Assembly: GCA_905216045.1 (NCBI GenBank)
Contig: CAJMSL010000059.1
Location: 1 to 10,658, forward strand
DNA: 10,658 nucleotides
Source of the DNA: an uncultured bacterium
GTDB lineage: Bacteria; Actinomycetota; Coriobacteriia; Coriobacteriales; Coriobacteriaceae
Direction: 5' to 3'
Position 1 is the first letter of the stretch; every line of letters starts with the position of its first letter. Shown piece by piece: positions 6,027-10,658 of this stretch. The notes under the pieces are model-generated. The model saw only the letters and a list, made by a program, of their open reading frames with translations, did not search any database and was not told the DNA's origin. A program made the position numbers and the translations under genes.

Positions 6027-6069
6027 AAAGCGACCTCCTAAATACAACTATCAAACGAAACAAAATAAA

Positions 6070-6101
6070 CGACCGCCCATGAATATTAATTCGGGCGGTC
6101 G
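6070..6101 (-). terminator. Intrinsic terminator downstream of cysS
   Basis: CGACCGCCC (6070-6078) pairs with GGGCGGTCG (6093-6101), with additional inner GAAT/ATTC pairing. On the minus strand the stem is followed by GTTTATTTTGTTTCG, a good U-rich tract. It should end most transcripts from the disA-ispD-ispF-cysS run about 110 nt after the cysS stop, partly separating rlmB and rae1 from them. Confidence 0.8.
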
Positions 6102-6104
6102 GTA

Positions 6105-6206
6105 CGGGTTTTCCAAGTGCCCGAGATTGCCGTGAAAGAGGAGCGACGCGTACTTGAGTACGCGAGCGACGGTTTGAACGGCAAGGTCGGGTGCTTGGGA
6201 AACCCG
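6105..6206. repeat. 102-nt palindromic hairpin element after cysS
   Basis: The outer arms 6105-6133 and 6178-6206 match at 24 of 29 positions. Three of the five mismatches (6112/6199, 6118/6193, 6119/6192) become G-U wobbles if the plus strand is the RNA. At the exact centre, CGCGTACT (6147-6154) faces AGTACGCG (6157-6164). Two 13-nt internal strands (6134-6146, 6165-6177) separate the outer and inner stems symmetrically. The element begins 6 nt beyond the cysS stop and ends 4 nt before the terminator stem. It could be a dispersed palindromic repeat (REP/MITE-like) or a structured RNA; no protein is evident. Confidence 0.7.
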
Positions 6207-6212
6207 CGGGGA

Positions 6213-7679
6213 TTAGAGAGATTTGATACGAGTGCCGGCGGCGGTATCCTCAATGGTGAGGCCCAGGTCCTTGAGCTGGTCGCGGATGGCGTCGGCCAGA
6301 TCCCAGTTCTTGGCGGCACGGGCCTCGGCGCGGGCCTCGAGAATCTTGGCAGCAGCCTCGTCCACGTCGTCGCCCGTGTAGGCGACCAGGCCGGCGGCAA
6401 CGCCTAGCAGACCCAGCGGCAGCTCTACCTTGGGCTCGGGGAGCTCAACGCCAAACGTATCGAGCAGCTCGGCCAGCGTGTCGGCGGCGGCAAGCGCGGC
6501 GGCCTTGTCGGCAGCATCGCCCGCCTGCTCCAGGTACTGGTTGCACTCGGTCACAAAGCCAAAGACGGCACCCATGGCACCGGCGGTGTTAAAGTCGTCG
6601 TCCATGCACTCCTTAAAGGCGGCGCGGGTCTCGGCGGCCTTGGCGGCAAACGCCTCGGCGGCAGCCGCAGCGGCATCGGCCGTCGCATGGTTCGCGGCCC
6701 AACGCAGGTTCTCGACCGTACCGGCGATACGCGTGAGCGAGTTCTCGGCACCCTCCAGGCGCTCCCAAGAAAAGTCGAGAGGTGAGCGATAGCTCGTCTG
6801 CAGCATCAGCAGGCGCAGGGCGGCAGCGGAGTGCTGCTCGAGGACCTCGGCCAGCGTAAAGAAGTTGCCGAGCGACTTGGACATCTTCTCGCCGTCTACC
6901 AGCAGCATGCCCGTGTGCATCCAGGTGTTGGAGAAGCCCTGGTGCCAGGCGCAGGTGGCCTGGGCGCACTCGTTCTCATGATGCGGGAAGGCAAGGTCGG
7001 AGCCACCGCCGTGGATGTCAATCGGGGTGCCCAGGTAGCGGTGCACCATGGCGGCGCACTCGGTGTGCCAACCGGGACGCCCCTCGCCCCAGGGGCTCGG
7101 CCAGCTGGGCTCGCCGGGCTTGGCGGCCTTCCACAGGGCAAAGTCGAGCGGGTCGTTCTTGTCCTCGTTCTCCTCGATGCGCGCGCCAACCATAAGGTCG
7201 TCGATGTTGCGGCCCGAGACCTGACCATAGTTGGGATCGCTGCGCACGGCAAAGTACACGTCGCCGTTATCGGCGGCGTAGGCGTGGCCCTGCTCGATGA
7301 GCGTCTTGATCATGGCGATCATGGGGCCGATCTCCTTGGTGGCGCGAGGACGCACATCGGGATCGAGCACGTTGGCGGCGCGCATAACGCCGATAAACTT
7401 GTCAGAGAACTCCGTCGCAACCTCGGCGGCGGTACGGCCCTGCTCGTTGGCGCGCTTGATGATCTTGTCATCGACATCGGTGAGGTTCTGGGCAAACGTG
7501 ACCTCGTAGCCGCTCGCGATGAGCCAGCGACGAATCACGTCAAAGCTGATGAACGTGCGGGCATTGCCGATGTGGATGTTGTCGTAGACCGTGGGGCCGC
7601 ACACGTACATGCGGACCTTGCCGGACTCGATGGGCTGGAACTCTTCCTTTTTATGGGTAGCGCTGTTATAGATACGCAT
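6213..7679 (-). CDS. cysS: Cysteinyl-tRNA synthetase
   Basis: A 488-residue class I aminoacyl-tRNA synthetase that charges tRNA-Cys with cysteine in the cytoplasm. It carries the ATP-binding HIGH-type motif HIGN (36-39) and KMSKS (265-269). The zinc site that selects cysteine is complete: C27 in VCGPTVYD, C208 in HTECAAM, and H233 and E237 in FPHHENECAQ. WHTECAAM and the anticodon-binding C-terminal helices (Ala-rich, about 330-470) are in the usual order, and the length is slightly above the E. coli enzyme. ATG 7679 has AAGGAG about 5 nt upstream and lies 3 nt after the ispF stop, indicating co-transcription. The usual downstream partner mrnC (Mini-III) is absent here; the hairpin element and a terminator follow instead. 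Confidence 0.97.
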   Translation of the reverse strand: MRIYNSATHKKEEFQPIESGKVRMYVCGPTVYDNIHIGNARTFISFDVIRRWLIASGYEVTFAQNLTDVDDKIIKRANEQGRTAAEVATEFSDKFIGVMRAANVLDPDVRPRATKEIGPMIAMIKTLIEQGHAYAADNGDVYFAVRSDPNYGQVSGRNIDDLMVGARIEENEDKNDPLDFALWKAAKPGEPSWPSPWGEGRPGWHTECAAMVHRYLGTPIDIHGGGSDLAFPHHENECAQATCAWHQGFSNTWMHTGMLLVDGEKMSKSLGNFFTLAEVLEQHSAAALRLLMLQTSYRSPLDFSWERLEGAENSLTRIAGTVENLRWAANHATADAAAAAAEAFAAKAAETRAAFKECMDDDFNTAGAMGAVFGFVTECNQYLEQAGDAADKAAALAAADTLAELLDTFGVELPEPKVELPLGLLGVAAGLVAYTGDDVDEAAAKILEARAEARAAKNWDLADAIRDQLKDLGLTIEDTAAGTRIKSL

Positions 7680-7682
7680 TCG

Positions 7683-8177
7683 TTACTCCTTAACGGTTTT
7701 CTGTAGCAGGCAGACGGCCCAGGCGCCGATTCCCTCGCCCTGGCCTTCCCAACCGAGCTTTTCGGTCGTAGTGGCGGCGACGCCCACGTTTTCGACGTCA
7801 ACGCCCAGGGCATGGGCAAGGTTGGCGCGCATGGCATCGCGGTGCGGGGTGATCTTGGGTTGTTGACAGGCAATGGTGCAATCGGCATCGACAAACTCGA
7901 AGCCCAGCTCGCGCGCATAGCCCATCACGCGAGCGAGCAGCACCATCGAATCAGCACCCTCATAGGCGGGGTCGGTATCGGGGAATAGCTTGCCGATGTC
8001 TCCCCCGCGGCAGGCGCCCAGAATGGCGTCGGCCAAGGCGTGCGCGAGCACATCGGCATCCGAGTGGCCCAGCAGGCCGCGCTCGTAGGGAATGTCGACA
8101 CCGCCGATGATACATCGACGCCCCTCCACCAGACGGTGGACGTCGTAGCCATGGCCAATGCGCAGGTTACTGAACAT
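7683..8177 (-). CDS. ispF: 2-C-methyl-D-erythritol 2,4-cyclodiphosphate synthase
   Basis: IspF cyclises CDP-methylerythritol 2-phosphate to MEcPP with release of CMP in the MEP isoprenoid pathway. From ATG 8177 it has 164 residues, normal for the family. The metal ligands are D12 and H14 in GHGYDVHR and H46 in ADVLAHALADA. LLGHSDAD (35-42), the GDIGKLFPDTDP block and the C-terminal TTTEKLGWEGQGEGIGAWA complete the signature. The start overlaps the ispD stop by 11 nt (ATGTTCAGTAA). An in-frame ATG at 8210 would add 11 residues but lies deep in ispD; the family N-terminus and a GGGAGAGGA sequence favour 8177. Translational coupling to ispD is likely, as in bacteria that fuse IspD and IspF. Confidence 0.96.
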   Translation of the reverse strand: MFSNLRIGHGYDVHRLVEGRRCIIGGVDIPYERGLLGHSDADVLAHALADAILGACRGGDIGKLFPDTDPAYEGADSMVLLARVMGYARELGFEFVDADCTIACQQPKITPHRDAMRANLAHALGVDVENVGVAATTTEKLGWEGQGEGIGAWAVCLLQKTVKE

Positions 8178-8895
8178 GGGGAAGGTCCTCTCCCTCGGCC
8201 ATGCGGCCAAGCAGAATCGCGGTTACGGGACGCAGGTCCTCGGGCACCGTCACCTTAAGGTTATCGCGCGGGCTCTGGACGCAGCGGACGCGCCCACCCA
8301 TGCGCTCGACCAGCGACGAATCATCGGTGCCGATAAAGCCCTCGGCAATGGCTGCAGCATGGGCGCGCTTCATAGCATCGACGCTAAAGATCTGCGGCGT
8401 CTGCGCTGCCCAGTAGAGCTCACGCGGCGGCGTCTCGACGATATTGTCGCCATCGACGATCTTGAGCGTGTCGATCGCGGGCTGGCCGCACACGACACCG
8501 TCGAGCGAGCGGTCGCTCACGAGCACGTCGATAGCGTGGTCGATGGCCTCGGTCGTAATGAGCGGACGGGCGCCGTCGTGGATAGCGACATATTCGAAAC
8601 CCGCCGGCACCGCGTGCACGCCGGCGCGGGTGGAATCCTGACGAGTATCGCCGGCATCGGCAAAGCTGATGGGCGTGTCATAGTCAAACGGGTCGATAGC
8701 CAAGCGGCGCATCTCGGCACGGCGCTCGGCAGGGCAAACCACGACGATATGGCCGACCTTGTCGCTACGATCGAACGCGCGGATGGACCAGCTCATGAGC
8801 GGACGGCCCGCCACGTTAACGAGCTGCTTGCCGCCGGGATTTCCAAAGCGCTGGCCGCTGCCGCCGGCAACGACCACGGCGCATACGGGCGCCAT
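8167..8895 (-). CDS. ispD: 2-C-methyl-D-erythritol 4-phosphate cytidylyltransferase
   Basis: IspD joins CTP and MEP to give CDP-methylerythritol, the step two reactions before IspF. The protein has 242 residues with a nucleotidyltransferase Rossmann-like fold. The glycine-rich CTP loop AVVVAGGSGQRFG (6-18, R16) is followed by K23 in GGKQL. AIHDGARP (104-111, D107) supplies the metal and substrate site. QTPQIF, GTDDSSLVE and NLKVTVPEDL complete the family blocks. The first loop reads NPGGKQL where most homologues have PKQ, a small variation. Its ATG shares one base with the disA stop (TAATG), a classic reinitiation junction. Confidence 0.96.
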   Translation of the reverse strand: MAPVCAVVVAGGSGQRFGNPGGKQLVNVAGRPLMSWSIRAFDRSDKVGHIVVVCPAERRAEMRRLAIDPFDYDTPISFADAGDTRQDSTRAGVHAVPAGFEYVAIHDGARPLITTEAIDHAIDVLVSDRSLDGVVCGQPAIDTLKIVDGDNIVETPPRELYWAAQTPQIFSVDAMKRAHAAAIAEGFIGTDDSSLVERMGGRVRCVQSPRDNLKVTVPEDLRPVTAILLGRMAEGEDLPHVQ

Positions 8896-9962
8896 TATGC
8901 GTTCCCCTGTTTGGTGCCCTTCATGCGGTACAGCGAGTCCGCAAGAATGGCAGGGTTGTTGACGCCAAAGTCGCCCAAGCGCTCCGGATCCTCGCTGATG
9001 TCATCCATGAGCTCCTGCAGCGAGCCGTACTCGTCGACGATCTTCTCGGCCACGCCGTCGCGCACGACGGACACGCGCGAAAGCGTGCGCAGGCCCAGCG
9101 GCGTCATGACGGAGTCCTCGTCCAAGTCGTCATAGCCCAGAACTGCCGCCACGTGCTGCGGGTCGGACAGGTCCTTAGGCGTCATACGGGCAAGCTCAGC
9201 GCGAATCTTCTCGGCGTTGGCCTCAGAGGAATCGCTTGCGTAGTCGCGGATCATCAAGTCGTATTCGGTATCCATGCTGGAGCCCGCGAGCTGCTCGAGC
9301 TGCATCTGCACGAGCTTGCCCTGGTTACCCAGCTTGACGATGCAATCCTTAAGCTCGGTCTTTGCCTGTTGCATGATCTCGAAACTCGAGAAGATGCCGG
9401 TGATGTCGGCGAGCGTGACGTAGTCGTCGAGCTCAAGGGCCGTCAGGCGCAGCAGGGAGCGATCGAGCGACTGACGGGTAGTCTGGAGCGTGGCGACGAG
9501 CTGGTTGACCGAGCTCATGATGGTGGTGACGGGCTGGATCTCGTAGCTCTTGCCGTGGACGTACACGTTTACTACTTCACGACGAGCCGAAACCGAGATC
9601 ACGATGGCGTCGGTGAGCACCGACATGCGAGCGGCAGTACGGTGACGCATGCCCGTCTCACTCGTGGCGAGCGAGGGATCGGGATTGAGGTGGAAGTTGG
9701 CACGCAGGATCTGGGTGAGGTCGCCATCGATAACGATGGCACCGTCCATCTTGGAGAGCTCGAACAGGCGGTTCGAGGTAAACGAAATGTTGAGCGGGAA
9801 GCCGTCGTTGCCGGCGGCGAGCACGTTTTCGGTGTCGCCGACGCAGATAAGGGCGCCCAGGTGACCGGCAATGATCATGTCGAGGGCGGTGCGGATCGGC
9901 TGACCGGGGGCAGTCAGGCGGATGGCCTGTTCCATACGCTTTTGCAGCTCGTTCTTATCCAA
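8895..9962 (-). CDS. disA: DNA-integrity-scanning diadenylate cyclase
   Basis: DisA condenses two ATP into cyclic di-AMP and scans DNA for branched lesions. It has 355 residues, close to the usual ~360. The N-terminal DAC domain (about 1-140) contains the catalytic DGA (73-75) in MDGAIVIDGD and RHR (106-108) in GMRHRTAARM. A helical linker follows (about 145-290). The C-terminal HhH DNA-binding domain (about 295-350) is less canonical, reading LGDFGVNN where a GIG-type hairpin is expected. The only reasonable start is TTG 9962, preceded by GGGAG at 7-nt spacing; no in-frame ATG or GTG lies between it and an upstream TGA. It is first in a run with ispD and ispF; radA and yacL, its neighbours in Bacillus, are not seen beside it. 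Confidence 0.95.
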   Translation of the reverse strand: MDKNELQKRMEQAIRLTAPGQPIRTALDMIIAGHLGALICVGDTENVLAAGNDGFPLNISFTSNRLFELSKMDGAIVIDGDLTQILRANFHLNPDPSLATSETGMRHRTAARMSVLTDAIVISVSARREVVNVYVHGKSYEIQPVTTIMSSVNQLVATLQTTRQSLDRSLLRLTALELDDYVTLADITGIFSSFEIMQQAKTELKDCIVKLGNQGKLVQMQLEQLAGSSMDTEYDLMIRDYASDSSEANAEKIRAELARMTPKDLSDPQHVAAVLGYDDLDEDSVMTPLGLRTLSRVSVVRDGVAEKIVDEYGSLQELMDDISEDPERLGDFGVNNPAILADSLYRMKGTKQGNA

Positions 9963-10118
9963 GGCATCGCTCCCATCGTATACGCTCCATAAACGTCAAT
10001 AAGTTTCTCACGGTTTGCCCCTGTGACGCCCGCAAAATCCGATGCTTACAGAATGAGCGAACACAGCTGAGAGCCCCAATCCAAATGAGCTGCTTATGTG
10101 GTAGCATCGGGATTCGCA

Positions 10119-10256
10119 TAAATGAGGGAGTAGTCGCGTGATCGGGTTCGCCTCCGGTGGCGCGGCAAGTCAACACACTGGCCGATGCGGCCTGGCTTGC
10201 CTTAATGAACGAGACTCGTGGCTGTGCGCGCAACGCGTACGCCACGAGTCTTTTTT
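10119..10256 (+). ncRNA. yybP-ykoY manganese riboswitch with expression platform
   Basis: The 5' leader of mntP carries the two conserved loops of the Mn2+ riboswitch: GAGGGAGTAG (10124-10133) and AAGTCAACACACTG (10167-10180). Supporting helices are GGCAAG/CTTGCC (10164-10169 with 10196-10201) with GGCC/GGCC inside. P1 can form between ATGAG (10122-10126) and CTCGT (10215-10219) with one wobble. The P1 3' strand is also the left foot of the terminator hairpin, so P1 and the terminator exclude each other. Mn2+ stabilises the aptamer in this class and should allow read-through into mntP (ON switch). The aptamer's 5' edge is approximate. Confidence 0.88.
10213..10256 (+). terminator. Riboswitch-controlled intrinsic terminator
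   Basis: GACTCGTGGC (10213-10222) pairs with GCCACGAGTC (10241-10250). A second stem, GTGCGCG/CGCGTAC (10224-10230 with 10234-10240), stacks on top around a CAA loop. Six T residues follow (10251-10256). Its left strand overlaps the riboswitch P1, giving the expected competition. Confidence 0.92.
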
Positions 10257-10309
10257 GTTACTCCCCCAAGAGGTACACGCGGGCCCGCCCGCAGAGAGGG
10301 AGCCAGACT

Positions 10310-10658
10310 ATGGGACTCGCAGAGCTCGTGTTGCTCGCCGTTGGCCTTTCGATGGACGCCTTTGCCGTATCTATCTGCAAGGGCCTTGGCATGAAGAAGA
10401 TCAACCTTAAGGTCGCCGTAGTGCTCGGCCTGTTCTTTGGCGGCTTCCAGGCAGGCATGCCCGTGATCGGATGGGCGCTTGGCAGTCAATTCATGAGCAT
10501 CATCGGCCCCATCGACCACTGGATCGCCTTTATCCTTTTGGCCTTCATCGGCAGCAAAATGCTGTGGGAAGCCTTTACCGAAGACGAGGATGAAGACGAC
10601 GGCAAGGATGCCGAGAAGATTGAACTGGGCGAGTACCTGATCCTCGCCATCGCCACCT
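10310..10658 (+). CDS. mntP: Manganese efflux pump MntP (3' end outside window)
   Basis: The first 116 residues of an MntP-family inner-membrane Mn2+ exporter, normally ~185-190 residues with six helices. The N-terminus ELVLLAVGLSMDAFAVSICK is the family signature with its membrane aspartate. FFGGFQAGMPVIGW and LAFIGSKMLWEAF follow, then an acidic loop (EDEDEDDGKDAEK) and the start of the second half at YLILAIAT. The start ATG 10310 has GAGAGGGAG at 10294-10302. The gene lies 53 nt downstream of the riboswitch terminator, so manganese controls its own exporter. The divergent neighbour is disA. Confidence 0.95.
   Translation, partial: MGLAELVLLAVGLSMDAFAVSICKGLGMKKINLKVAVVLGLFFGGFQAGMPVIGWALGSQFMSIIGPIDHWIAFILLAFIGSKMLWEAFTEDEDEDDGKDAEKIELGEYLILAIAT

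Noticed and set aside
6027..6047. TTG 6047 as rlmB start
   Set aside because: The AGGAGG sequence lies downstream of it and is correctly spaced for ATG 6026.
6831..7706. Long plus-strand open frame (291 codons) opposite cysS
   Set aside because: It is a mirror of the GC-rich cysS codon bias; composition is low-complexity Gly/Val/His and Asp, with no family match and no ribosome-binding site logic.
8158..9135. Long plus-strand open frame opposite ispD and the disA end
   Set aside because: Antisense shadow of confident genes; no recognisable protein features.
9153..9992. Plus-strand open frame opposite disA
   Set aside because: Shadow of disA codon bias; no domain features.
9977..9999. disA promoter TTGACG ... 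TATACG on the minus strand
   Set aside because: The spacer is only 11 nt, too short for a sigma-70 promoter, and the -10 would sit against the start codon.

Overview
The window looks like a chromosomal segment from a gut coriobacterium, probably Collinsella or a close relative. This is inferred from the GC-rich coding sequence with strong GC3 bias and from the type and order of the genes. No 16S or other decisive marker is present. The first ~217 bases do not match the rest. They are AT-richer, use different codons, and encode part of the carbamoyl-phosphate synthase large subunit joined in frame to an unrelated glycosidase. The left edge is therefore probably an assembly chimera or a recombination joint.

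Layout. (1) 2-2230, plus strand: the C-terminal part of a GH1 6-phospho-beta-glycosidase, then a beta-glucoside-type PTS EIIBC permease 9 nt downstream. Together they import and hydrolyse a beta-linked disaccharide or glucoside. (2) 2231-2763: about 530 bp without an evident intact gene, bounded by a terminator on each side. It holds a striking cluster of four copies of a motif (TCT-N2-ATCTGTAACA-N3-AGA) arranged as two inverted pairs, and a possible short coding remnant. (3) 2764-2838, minus: tRNA-Thr(UGU). (4) 2986-4403: a large inverted repeat covering the promoter and ribosome-binding site of a gene for a HipA-like kinase fused to an excisionase/MerR-type HTH. (5) 4431-9962, minus: a compact run, in transcription order disA, ispD, ispF, cysS, rlmB and a rae1/yacP-like gene. 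Junctions overlap or are 3 nt apart, except after cysS, where a 102-nt palindromic element and a terminator intervene. This resembles the Bacillus subtilis disA-yacL-ispD-ispF-gltX-cysE-cysS-mrnC-rlmB-rae1 region with yacL, gltX, cysE and mrnC absent. (6) 10119-10658, plus: a yybP-ykoY manganese riboswitch with a strong intrinsic terminator, controlling mntP (Mn2+ exporter, cut by the window end).

The minus-strand block groups c-di-AMP synthesis, the MEP isoprenoid pathway, Cys-tRNA charging, 23S rRNA 2'-O-methylation and a ribosome-associated nuclease: housekeeping functions with tight translational coupling. The accessory material lies in 2231-4403. The best candidates for undescribed biology are the four-copy motif cluster, the HTH-HipA-like kinase with its promoter palindrome, and the long hairpin element after cysS.
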